Origin: an uncultured Oscillospiraceae bacterium
GTDB lineage: Bacteria > Bacillota > Clostridia > Oscillospirales > Oscillospiraceae
NCBI GenBank assembly: GCA_934670025.1
Contig: CAKUOS010000058.1
Span: 1 to 11,552 of the forward strand
Length of the DNA: 11,552 bases
Reading direction: 5' to 3'
The notes below the pieces were generated by a model that saw only the letters and a list, made by a program, of their open reading frames with translations, searched no databases and was not told where the DNA came from. Made by a program: the position numbers and the translations under genes. Positions 4,573-10,522 of the stretch are shown here, one piece after another (positions within the stretch are counted from its first letter, which is position 1; every line of letters begins with the position of its first letter).

Positions 4573-7014
4573 ATGAACAAACGGATCGTGGCGCTGACGC
4601 TTGCGCTCGTGCTGCTGGGCCTTCTGGCCGGGTGCAGCAAACCTGCCGCAGACGGCACAGCCGATACAAAGCAGAACGGAAAGAACAACGACAGCGCCGT
4701 CAGCGCGCCGAAATACGCCTATCAGGCGCAGTATCTCGACCTGCCGTCGGACATCAGCTGGATCGGCGCGAGCTGCGTCTCGTCGGGCACGCTGTACTTC
4801 ACCGCGAGCGTCCCGAGCGGCACACAGGAGTCGTACACCGACGAAAACGGCGAAGAGGTCTTTTACGATACATACGCCGAGGCGCTGTTCCGCATGGATC
4901 TGACGAGCGGCGAATGCACGAAGCTCGAAAACTACGAAGCCGCGCCCGTGGAGGAGGATCCGAACGCGGCGGACGGCGTTATGATGAGCGCCGACGGCAC
5001 GTGGCAGGTCTTTGGCAGCAATACGAACGTGCGCACCCTCGCCGCCGGCGCGGACGGCACGCTCTGGCTCTACCGCGAGACGTACCGCTACTCCGAGGAC
5101 GGCATGAACAGCGAAGACGCCTCCGAGCTGATCCAGCTCGACGCGCACGGCACGCTTCTGCGCACCATCACGCCGCAGGACATCAGCCAGGATGACACCG
5201 ACGGCGACGGCTACCGCTATTATTCCATCGACACCATCCTCTCCGACGATCAGGGCTACGTTTACACCTACGACTACAGCACCATCAACGTCTACGGCCC
5301 GGACGGCAGCTTCGTTTGCAGCAAGTCCGACGACGAGATCTACCGGATGTGCCAGCTCTCGCAGAGCGAGGTCGGTATCGTCAGCAGCGCCGCCGACGGC
5401 TCGCGCGTGTTCAAGCAGCTCGACCCCGCGACGAAGGACTGGGGCAGGCAGACGCCGCTCACGTCCGATGCGTGGGCGATCTACCCGGGCGACGACGTCT
5501 ATACCTACTACTACATGAACAACACGAACCTCTTCGGCGAGCGCAGGGACACCGGCGAGACGGAAAAGGTCGTTGACTGGCTCTCGTGCGACATTGACAG
5601 CGGCAAGCTCAACTCCGATACGCTCGGCTTCCTCCCGGATGGCCGCATCGTCACCATTCTGAACGATTACAGCGGCGATTCGAACGAGCAGCAGGTCGTG
5701 GTCCTGAACCGTGTGGACGCATCCACCGTGCAGGAGAAGACCGAGCTGACGCTCGCGTGCTACAGTCTGGATTATAATCTGCGCAGCCAGATCGTAAAGT
5801 TCAACAAGACCAGCTCCGACTACCGCATCGTCGTCAACGACTACGCGGAATACGGCTCGGACGACGAGGACTTCGCCTCCGGTCTTACGAAGCTCTCCAC
5901 CGAGATCATCGCGGGCAACGTGCCCGACCTCATCGCCAACAGTGTCCTCATGCCCATGCGGCAGTACGCGGCCAAGGGCCTGCTCGAGGATCTGTGGCCG
6001 TACATCGACGCCGATCCGGAGTTCACGCGCGACGCGCTCATGCAGCAGCCGCTGAACGCCGCGCAGATCGACGGCAAGCTCTATCAGCTGCCCGTCGACT
6101 TTTCTGTCACGACTGCCATCGGCCTCGGAAAGACCGTCGGCGGCTACGACACGTGGACGCTGGCCGACCTCAAGGACGCGATGACGAAGCTCCCCGAGGG
6201 CGCGATGGTCTTCAATAAGAATTACACGCAGAACGAGATGCTGCAATACTGCGTGGCCATGAACGCCGGCAGCTTCATGAGCTGGCAGGACGGCACGTGC
6301 AATTTCGATTCCGACGATTTCCGCGCCCTGCTGGAGTTTACGGCCGGCTTCCCGGCGGAATACGACTGGCAGAGCGACAGCGACAGTTACGAGAGCGATT
6401 TCTCCCGCATCAAATCCGGCAAGCAGCTGCTCTACCCGACGAGTATCGGCGATTTTGACAGCATCTACTATACCTTCGCCGCGCTCGGCGGCGACGTGAG
6501 CTTCGCCGGCTTCCCGCGCGAGGACGGCTCGAGCGGCAGCTGCTTCAGCGCCAACGTCTCGCTGTCCATCACCACGTCCTGCAAGGATAAGGCCGCCGCG
6601 TGGTCGTTCATCCGCTCGACGCTGTCGGAGGAGTATCAGAAGGAGCAGTGGAGCTTCCCGATCCTGAAATCCGCCTTTGACGCAAAGGCGAAGGAGGCCA
6701 TGACGCAGGAGTATGAGACGGACGCCGATGGCAACCAGATCCTCGACGAAAACGGCAACCCGATCCCCATCTCCACCGGCGGCATGAGCTGGGGCGAAGA
6801 GGAGATGATCGAGCTCTACGCGGTCACGCAGGAGCAGTACGACGCGGTCATGGATCTCATCAACAGCACCACGAGCTATCTGGACTACGACCAGAACGTG
6901 CTGGACATCATCACGGAGGAGGCTGCGGGGTACTTCGCAGGCAGCAAGACGCTTGAAGAGGCATCCCGGCTCATCCAGTCCCGCGTGAATCTGTATATTC
7001 AGGAGCAGAAATGA
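4573..7014 (+). CDS. lipoprotein: propeller-like N-terminal half plus family-1 solute-binding domain (paralogue)
   Basis: An 813-residue predicted lipoprotein. The signal peptide ends in LLAGC with lipid-attachment Cys21. Residues about 50-385 have repeating blade-like motifs (LAAGADGTLWLYRE, LIQLDAHGTLLRTI, DDQGYVYTYDYS, VYGPDGSFVCSKS). From about 391 (ELTLACYSLD) it is a family-1 solute-binding domain with EIIAGNVPDLIANS near 444 and DGKLYQLPVDFSVTTAIG near 500. It matches the 635-2821 protein along its length, most clearly at ELTLA, GTCNF and the C-terminal block EEAA..F.G..T.EEA...IQSR..LY. It carries an extra DADGN..DENGNPI insert near the C terminus. The ATG at 4573 was chosen over an in-frame ATG at 4516 because it has GGAAAGGGG just upstream and begins the signal peptide; 4516 falls inside the promoter. 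No transporter partners adjoin. Confidence 0.87.
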   Translation: MNKRIVALTLALVLLGLLAGCSKPAADGTADTKQNGKNNDSAVSAPKYAYQAQYLDLPSDISWIGASCVSSGTLYFTASVPSGTQESYTDENGEEVFYDTYAEALFRMDLTSGECTKLENYEAAPVEEDPNAADGVMMSADGTWQVFGSNTNVRTLAAGADGTLWLYRETYRYSEDGMNSEDASELIQLDAHGTLLRTITPQDISQDDTDGDGYRYYSIDTILSDDQGYVYTYDYSTINVYGPDGSFVCSKSDDEIYRMCQLSQSEVGIVSSAADGSRVFKQLDPATKDWGRQTPLTSDAWAIYPGDDVYTYYYMNNTNLFGERRDTGETEKVVDWLSCDIDSGKLNSDTLGFLPDGRIVTILNDYSGDSNEQQVVVLNRVDASTVQEKTELTLACYSLDYNLRSQIVKFNKTSSDYRIVVNDYAEYGSDDEDFASGLTKLSTEIIAGNVPDLIANSVLMPMRQYAAKGLLEDLWPYIDADPEFTRDALMQQPLNAAQIDGKLYQLPVDFSVTTAIGLGKTVGGYDTWTLADLKDAMTKLPEGAMVFNKNYTQNEMLQYCVAMNAGSFMSWQDGTCNFDSDDFRALLEFTAGFPAEYDWQSDSDSYESDFSRIKSGKQLLYPTSIGDFDSIYYTFAALGGDVSFAGFPREDGSSGSCFSANVSLSITTSCKDKAAAWSFIRSTLSEEYQKEQWSFPILKSAFDAKAKEAMTQEYETDADGNQILDENGNPIPISTGGMSWGEEEMIELYAVTQEQYDAVMDLINSTTSYLDYDQNVLDIITEEAAGYFAGSKTLEEASRLIQSRVNLYIQEQK

Positions 7015-7029
7015 TCCGTAAACGCAAGA

Positions 7030-7067
7030 GGCCCGGCTGCATCCGCAGCCGGGCCTTCTGTATTTTT
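7030..7067 (+). terminator. Rho-independent terminator of the second lipoprotein gene
   Basis: GGCCCGGCTGC (7030-7040) and GCAGCCGGGCC (7045-7055) form a perfect 11-bp stem with an ATCC loop, followed by TTCTGTATTTTT. It starts 15 bases after the stop codon. Confidence 0.85.
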
Positions 7068-7076
7068 GTATGTCTC

Positions 7077-7186
7077 TGTAGGGCCCGATGACTCTGTCGG
7101 CCCGCCCGGGAACCTGCGAATTCGCCGCAGGGTTTCGCGTTTCGGACGTGCCTGCTGCCGGGCCGATGTGGGCATCGGCCCCTACA
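7077..7186. repeat. 110-bp MITE-like element with TGTAGGG terminal inverted repeats
   Basis: The left end TGTAGGGCCCGATG (7077-7090) and right end CATCGGCCCCTACA (7173-7186) are inverted repeats matching at 13 of 14 positions. Inside are further stems, including GGGCCGATG/CATCGGCCC (7160-7168, 7173-7181) and CCTGCG/CGCAGG near 7113-7130. It encodes no protein. Short GC-rich palindromic units ending in TGTAGGG/CCCTACA are, to my recollection, frequent in gut Clostridia. The MITE label is inference; no transposase is present. Confidence 0.55.
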
Positions 7187-7211
7187 CCTCCCCGGAAAGT
7201 TTTTCCTAAAA

Positions 7212-7240
7212 CCGAAACGCAAACTCGGTTTGCGTTTCGG
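7212..7240. repeat. perfect 13-bp hairpin
   Basis: CCGAAACGCAAAC (7212-7224) pairs exactly with GTTTGCGTTTCGG (7228-7240) across a TCG loop. It has no T tail. It lies just right of the 7077-7186 element and resembles the arms of other palindromes in this region. Confidence 0.6.
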
Positions 7241-7289
7241 AAAGGAAGAAACGGATTTAGAGAATAAGAGGCGGCGCTTGCGGCGGCTC

Positions 7290-7314
7290 GTTTCGTCAAA
7301 GCCGTTTCTGACGC
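7290..7314 (+). repeat. 25-bp direct repeat, copy 1
   Basis: This 25-base sequence, beginning GTTTCGTCAAAGCC and ending in GTTTCTGACGC, recurs at 7417-7441 with one mismatch (T to G at the seventh base). Confidence 0.6.
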
Positions 7315-7355
7315 GCACGCCATTGTTTGTGACGGCTGAATCGGCACTCAGAAGT

Positions 7356-7411
7356 TTGTAGCGTGCGCCTGCGGGCGCAGGTCGGGCGGACAGAGCCGTC
7401 CGACCCTACAA
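7356..7411. repeat. 56-bp palindromic element bounded by TTGTAG/CTACAA
   Basis: TTGTAG (7356-7361) and CTACAA (7406-7411) bound two stem-loops: GCGCC-TGCG-GGCGC (7365-7378) and GGTCGGGCGG-ACAGAG-CCGTCCGACC (7380-7405; ten pairs with one G-T). The ends match those of the 7077-7186 element, so both may belong to one family. It could also serve as a weak terminator for the minus-strand regulator gene ending at 7448, though no clear T run supports this. Confidence 0.5.
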
Positions 7412-7416
7412 TCGGT

Positions 7417-7441
7417 GTTTCGGCAAAGCCGTTTCTGACGC
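7417..7441 (+). repeat. 25-bp direct repeat, copy 2
   Basis: Differs from the copy at 7290-7314 at one base of 25. The two copies are offset by 127 bases and bracket the 56-bp palindromic element. This copy ends seven bases before the stop end of the regulator gene. Confidence 0.6.
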
Positions 7442-7447
7442 CGGTCC

Positions 7448-7825
7448 CTACTGGTGTTCCTCCGGGCAGGAGATGGCCATGACCTTCTCGATCATGATGT
7501 GCAGAAGTCTGCTCTGGTCGGTGTCAGCCGCGCGATAGAGGACCTCCTTGCCCGCGCGGCGGCTGACGATCAGCCCGTTGTCTTTCAGACCGCGCAGATG
7601 GTGGCTGATGGCCGGGCTCGACATCTGCATCATTGCGGAGATGTTCTGCACGCACTGCTCGCAATGGCACAGCAGCCAGAACAACCGCACGCGCGTCGGG
7701 TCGCCGACCTGCTTGAAAATATCGGCCACGATCTGAAAATGCTCCGCTTTGGACAGCTGCTCCTCGATCTCGTCAAGATTATGATGCGCATCGTCGTGAT
7801 GATGCGGCAGGATATCGGTGTGCAT
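7448..7825 (-). CDS. ArsR/SmtB family metal-responsive transcriptional regulator
   Basis: A 125-residue winged-helix repressor of the ArsR/SmtB family (usual length 100-125). The core is clear: FKQVGDPTRVRLFWLL (37-52), the recognition helix MSSPAISHHLRGLKDNGLI (68-86), and the wing VSRRAGKEVLYRAA (87-100). The N terminus is His-rich (H2, H8-H10, H14, H15). The metal site looks like the alpha-3 type of CadC/ArsR but altered: C53-H-C55-E-Q-C58-V gives CxCxxC where ELCVC is usual. C120 and H124 near the end could add ligands. The canonical SmtB alpha-5 pattern (DxH...HxxE) is not evident. GGAGG at 7833-7837 on the minus strand, seven bases before the ATG, supports the start. It is divergent from the hma/ATPase operon, which it probably represses; the metal is likely Cd, Zn or Pb, by inference. 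Confidence 0.9.
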   Translation of the reverse strand: MHTDILPHHHDDAHHNLDEIEEQLSKAEHFQIVADIFKQVGDPTRVRLFWLLCHCEQCVQNISAMMQMSSPAISHHLRGLKDNGLIVSRRAGKEVLYRAADTDQSRLLHIMIEKVMAISCPEEHQ

Positions 7826-7851
7826 CCGCTCGCCTCCGTTTCGTTTCCTCT

Positions 7852-7880
7852 ATGATACTGTAATTTTCCCCGTTTGCAAA
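7852..7880 (-). promoter_or_regulatory. promoter of the ArsR-type gene
   Basis: On the minus strand -35 TTTGCA (7875-7880), 17-bp spacer, -10 TATCAT (7852-7857). It is divergent from the hma promoter, with about 20 bases between the two -35 boxes, so one bound repressor could affect both genes. Confidence 0.5.
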
Positions 7881-7900
7881 GACTTTTTTCAATTCCCCTC

Positions 7901-7929
7901 TTGACAATTGCGCGGGAAGTCGGTATACT
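7901..7929 (+). promoter_or_regulatory. promoter of the hma-ATPase operon
   Basis: Perfect -35 TTGACA (7901-7906), 17-bp spacer, and -10 TATACT (7924-7929). This is one of the strongest promoters in the window. Transcription should start near 7936, just before the AT-rich dyads at 7942-7966. Confidence 0.8.
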
Positions 7930-7941
7930 GCGCTTGTAAAG

Positions 7942-7966
7942 ATTAAACGAGTGCTTAATTGTTTAA
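7942..7966. promoter_or_regulatory. candidate ArsR operator
   Basis: ATTAAACGAGTGCTTAAT (7942-7959) has ATTAA/TTAAT arms plus an inner C-G match, and overlaps a second dyad TTAAAC (7943-7948) / GTTTAA (7961-7966). AT-rich dyads of this kind directly after the promoter are usual for ArsR/SmtB repressors. Bound protein would cover about +6 to +30 of the hma transcript. Confidence 0.55.
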
Positions 7967-7988
7967 CATTGAAAGGAGTTCACCCACC

Positions 7989-8207
7989 ATGAAAAAGACG
8001 TATCAGATCGAAGTTGACTGCGCAAACTGCGCGAACCTGATGGAAGAAGCCACGAAAAAGACCGAAGGCGTTGCAAACGCGACCGTCAATTTCATGACGC
8101 AGAAGATGATCGTCGAATTCGCCGACGGCGCGGACGAAAAGAAGACGATGAAGGCCGTCCTGAAGGCCTGCAAAAAGGTAGAGCCCGACTGCGAGATCGA
8201 ATTATAA
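7989..8207 (+). CDS. stand-alone HMA heavy-metal-associated domain protein
   Basis: A 72-residue single-domain protein with the ferredoxin-like HMA fold. The metal-binding loop is VDCANCAN with C11 and C14, the variant typical of Zn/Cd/Pb ATPase N-terminal domains (copper chaperones usually have MxCxxC). The rest follows the beta-alpha-beta-beta-alpha-beta pattern: EGVANATVNFMTQKMIVEF, then a second helix and VEPDCEIEL. Two further cysteines, C61 and C68, lie near the C terminus. The ATG at 7989 is chosen because AAAGGAGT (7972-7979) precedes it at normal spacing; an upstream in-frame TTG at 7959 lies in the operator. It is probably a cytoplasmic metal donor or sensor domain for the ATPase encoded 60 bases downstream, which lacks its own HMA domain. 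It is first in an operon under likely ArsR control. Confidence 0.9.
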   Translation: MKKTYQIEVDCANCANLMEEATKKTEGVANATVNFMTQKMIVEFADGADEKKTMKAVLKACKKVEPDCEIEL

Positions 8208-8214
8208 GGCACGC

Positions 8215-8244
8215 TGCTGCGCCGCGAAAGCGGCGCGGCATTTT
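8215..8244 (+). terminator. intercistronic hairpin (possible partial terminator or mRNA stabiliser)
   Basis: TGCTGCGCCGC (8215-8225) pairs with GCGGCGCGGCA (8230-8240), 11 bp with one G-T, capped by the GNRA tetraloop GAAA and followed by TTTT. It lies between the hma stop (8207) and the ribosome binding site of the ATPase gene (8254-8260). Partial termination or protection from decay here would give more HMA protein than ATPase from one promoter. Confidence 0.65.
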
Positions 8245-8267
8245 ATCGGAAAGCGGAGGAATCCACC

Positions 8268-10151
8268 ATGACAAAGAAACAGAAAAAGATGCTCGTGCGC
8301 ATCCTCATCACGGCTGTGATGCTGATCGCACTGAAATTCATCCCCATCACCGGCATCCCCCAGCTGATCGCATATCTGGCCGCATATCTCGTCATCGGCT
8401 ACGACATTCTGCGCAAGGCCGGCAAGGGCATTTGCAACGGCCGTGCGTTTGACGAGAACTTCCTGATGGCGCTGGCAACGCTCGGCGCATTCTTCCTCGC
8501 CGTCTGGACAAAGAGCGGCGACTACGTCGAGGGCATCGCCGTCATGCTGTTCTATCAGATCGGCGAGCTGTTCCAGAGCTACGCCGTCGGCAAGAGCCGC
8601 AGGAACATCTCCGCGCTCATGGACATCCGCCCGGACTATGCCAACATTGAGCAGGACGGCAAGCTGACGCAGGTCGACCCGGACGAGGTCGCCGTCGGCA
8701 GCATCATCGTCGTGCAGCCGGGCGAAAAGGTGCCGCTCGACGGCGTGATCGTCGAGGGCAGCGCAAGTCTCAACACCAGCGCGCTGACCGGCGAGAGTCT
8801 GCCGCGCGACGTGAAGACCGGCGACGAGATCATCAGCGGCTGCATCGATCTGTCGGGCGTTCTGAAGATCCGCACAACGAAGGTGTTCGGCGAGTCCACG
8901 GTGTCGAAGATCCTCGACCTTGTGGAGAACGCAAGCTCGCGCAAATCGCGCTCCGAGGCGTTCATCTCCCGCTTTGCCAAGGTCTATACACCCGCGGTCT
9001 GCATCGCGGCAGTGCTGCTCGGCGTTGCGGTCCCGCTGGTGCGGATGGCCGCCGGCGCGGACGCGAACTGGGTGGACTGGGTCTACCGCGCGCTGTCGTT
9101 CCTCGTTGTCAGCTGCCCGTGCGCGCTCGTTATCAGCATCCCGCTGAGCTTCTTCGCCGGGATCGGCGGCGCGAGCAAGGAAGGCATTCTCATCAAGGGC
9201 TCGAACTACCTCGAAGCGCTGTCGGAAGCGAAGATCGTCGTGTTCGACAAGACCGGCACGCTGACGCAGGGCGTGTTTGAGGTAACGGCCGTCCACCACA
9301 GCCCGATGGCCGAGCAGCAGCTGCTCGAATATGCGGCGCTGGCCGAGTGCGCGTCCTCGCATCCCATCAGCAAGAGTCTGCAAAAGGCGTATGGAAAAGA
9401 GATCGACCGCAGCCGCGTGACGGATATCGAGGAGATCAGCGGCCACGGCATCACCGCAACGGTCGACGGCCACGCTGTCGCCGCAGGCAACGGCAAGCTC
9501 ATGGCAAAGCTCGGCGTCGAGTACTGCGACTGCCACAGCGTCGGTACGATCATCCACATGGCCGTCGACGGGCAGTATGCGGGCCACATCGTCATCTCCG
9601 ACGTCGTCAAGCCGCATTCGAAGCAGGCCATTGCGAATCTTAAAAAATCCGGCGTGCAGAAGACCGTCATGCTGACGGGCGATGCAAAGCGCGTGGCTGA
9701 CAGCGTGGCCGCGGAACTCGGCGTGGACGAGGTGCGCAGCGAACTGCTGCCGGGCGACAAGGTCGCCGAGGTCGAAAAGCTCCTCGCGGCCAAGGGCAAA
9801 AATGACAAGCTGGCCTTCGTCGGCGACGGCATCAATGACGCGCCGGTCCTCACGCGCGCGGACATCGGCATCGCCATGGGCGCGATGGGCTCCGACGCGG
9901 CCATCGAGGCCGCCGACGTGGTGCTGATGGACGACGATCCGCTGCAAATTTCCAAGGCCATCAAAATTTCGCGCAAGTGCATCGGCATCGTGAAGCAGAA
10001 CATCGTGTTCTCGCTGGTCGTCAAGTTCGGCTGTCTGACGCTCGTCGCGCTCGGCATTGCGAATATGTGGGCCGCGATCTTCGCCGACGTCGGCGTGATG
10101 GTTCTGGCCGTTCTGAACGCCATTCGTGCGCTGTCCGTGAAGCACGAGTAA
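8268..10151 (+). CDS. cadA: P1B-type heavy-metal-exporting ATPase (Zn/Cd/Pb type)
   Basis: A 627-residue membrane ATPase that pumps divalent soft metals out of the cell using ATP. Motifs in order: actuator TGES at 174-177; metal-site CPC at 283-285 in transmembrane helix 6 (VVSCPCALVIS); phosphorylation motif DKTGTLT with Asp327; the P1B-specific HP at 365-366; and GDGIND at 519-524. In the last membrane region Lys586 and Asp607 are 21 residues apart, as in the ZntA pair K693/D714, which with CPC marks the Zn2+/Cd2+/Pb2+ subgroup (P1B-2) rather than the copper subgroup. It begins directly with the first helices: the usual N-terminal HMA domain is missing and is probably supplied by the small HMA protein just upstream. 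CGGAGGA at 8254-8260 supports the start. The symbol is by subgroup; zntA would be an equally fair name. Confidence 0.92.
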   Translation: MTKKQKKMLVRILITAVMLIALKFIPITGIPQLIAYLAAYLVIGYDILRKAGKGICNGRAFDENFLMALATLGAFFLAVWTKSGDYVEGIAVMLFYQIGELFQSYAVGKSRRNISALMDIRPDYANIEQDGKLTQVDPDEVAVGSIIVVQPGEKVPLDGVIVEGSASLNTSALTGESLPRDVKTGDEIISGCIDLSGVLKIRTTKVFGESTVSKILDLVENASSRKSRSEAFISRFAKVYTPAVCIAAVLLGVAVPLVRMAAGADANWVDWVYRALSFLVVSCPCALVISIPLSFFAGIGGASKEGILIKGSNYLEALSEAKIVVFDKTGTLTQGVFEVTAVHHSPMAEQQLLEYAALAECASSHPISKSLQKAYGKEIDRSRVTDIEEISGHGITATVDGHAVAAGNGKLMAKLGVEYCDCHSVGTIIHMAVDGQYAGHIVISDVVKPHSKQAIANLKKSGVQKTVMLTGDAKRVADSVAAELGVDEVRSELLPGDKVAEVEKLLAAKGKNDKLAFVGDGINDAPVLTRADIGIAMGAMGSDAAIEAADVVLMDDDPLQISKAIKISRKCIGIVKQNIVFSLVVKFGCLTLVALGIANMWAAIFADVGVMVLAVLNAIRALSVKHE

Positions 10152-10181
10152 TTCCAGCTTTTTGAAGTCAAATCATGAGCT

Positions 10182-10246
10182 CTCCGCTGGGCGGAGGGGG
10201 CTCTTTGCCCCCTTCACGCTTCCCCCGCTGCTCTGCCGCCGGGGGA
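10182..10246. terminator. cluster of hairpins after the ATPase gene, including a likely terminator
   Basis: Three GC-rich stems follow the ATPase stop codon: CTCCGC/GCGGAG (10182-10187, 10191-10196), GGGGGC/GCCCCC (10196-10201, 10207-10212), and TCCCCCG/CGGGGGA (10221-10227, 10240-10246). The first two share a base and are mutually exclusive or stacked. T runs are short, so termination strength is uncertain. The composition resembles a dispersed palindromic element. Confidence 0.45.
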
Positions 10247-10326
10247 TATTCCATCACTTTTTAACAGTCTAATTTCACAAATCTGAAAAAAATTCAGGCT
10301 ATCTTACAAATTATTTGGACATTGAT

Positions 10327-10370
10327 GCGAAATTGTAGATATTTTGAGGGCGAAATCGATAGATTTTGGG
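10327..10370. repeat. imperfect 22-23 bp tandem repeat upstream of the gap promoter
   Basis: GCGAAATTGTAGATATTTTGAG (10327-10348) is followed by GCGAAATCGATAGATTTTGGG (10350-10370), the same pattern with a few changes and a two-base gap. The repeat period of about 23 bases is close to two helical turns, and the unit ends about 12 bases before the -35 box. This suggests two side-by-side protein sites on one face of the DNA. The surrounding 10250-10380 is AT-rich, unlike the rest of the window. Confidence 0.45.
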
Positions 10371-10381
10371 CAAAATAATAC

Positions 10382-10410
10382 TGGACAGAGAAAAAATATT
10401 GCGGTATAAT
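10382..10410 (+). promoter_or_regulatory. strong promoter of gap
   Basis: -35 TGGACA (10382-10387, five of six consensus bases), exact 17-bp spacer, and perfect -10 TATAAT (10405-10410). Expected for a highly expressed glycolytic gene. The predicted start near 10416 gives a leader of about 107 bases. Confidence 0.85.
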
Positions 10411-10482
10411 TTAGCAGAATGTTAGGGAACCCACACAAACGAAGGGGAAAACAGTACGCTTTCACACAAACACAGTACACGC

Positions 10483-10500
10483 ACCGGCCTGATCGCCGGT
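10483..10500 (+). promoter_or_regulatory. hairpin in the gap 5' leader
   Basis: ACCGGC (10483-10488) and GCCGGT (10495-10500) form a six-bp stem with a CTGATC loop, ending eight bases before the AAGGAGG ribosome binding site (10508-10514). It has no T run, so it more likely affects mRNA stability or ribosome access than termination. Confidence 0.45.
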
Positions 10501-10522
10501 AGGTTATAAGGAGGAATTCATT

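Larger units (their letters stand above)
7071..7447. other. repeat-rich intergenic region without a gene
   Basis: No open frame here has a ribosome binding site or credible protein. The space between the lipoprotein terminator and the end of the arsR-type gene is filled with palindromic elements, a perfect hairpin and a duplicated 25-bp sequence, listed separately. Further arms AGAAACGG (7247-7254) and CCGTTTCT (7302-7309) are inverted relative to each other. Confidence 0.6.

Noticed and set aside
4408..7347. Very long minus-strand open frame (979 codons) opposite the second lipoprotein gene
   Set aside because: It is antisense to a clear gene with signal peptide, ribosome binding site and paralogue. 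Its product is a repetitive Arg/Val/Ala/Asp mix typical of antisense frames in GC-rich coding DNA, and it runs through promoter and terminator sequence.
7077..7441. CRISPR-like repeats in the intergenic region
   Set aside because: The repeats are few, differ from each other, and are palindromic or simply duplicated. There is no regular repeat-spacer pattern and no cas gene.
8202..10145. 647-codon minus-strand open frame opposite the metal ATPase gene
   Set aside because: It mirrors the ATPase reading frame and has no domain signature. The plus strand carries every P-type ATPase motif in order.
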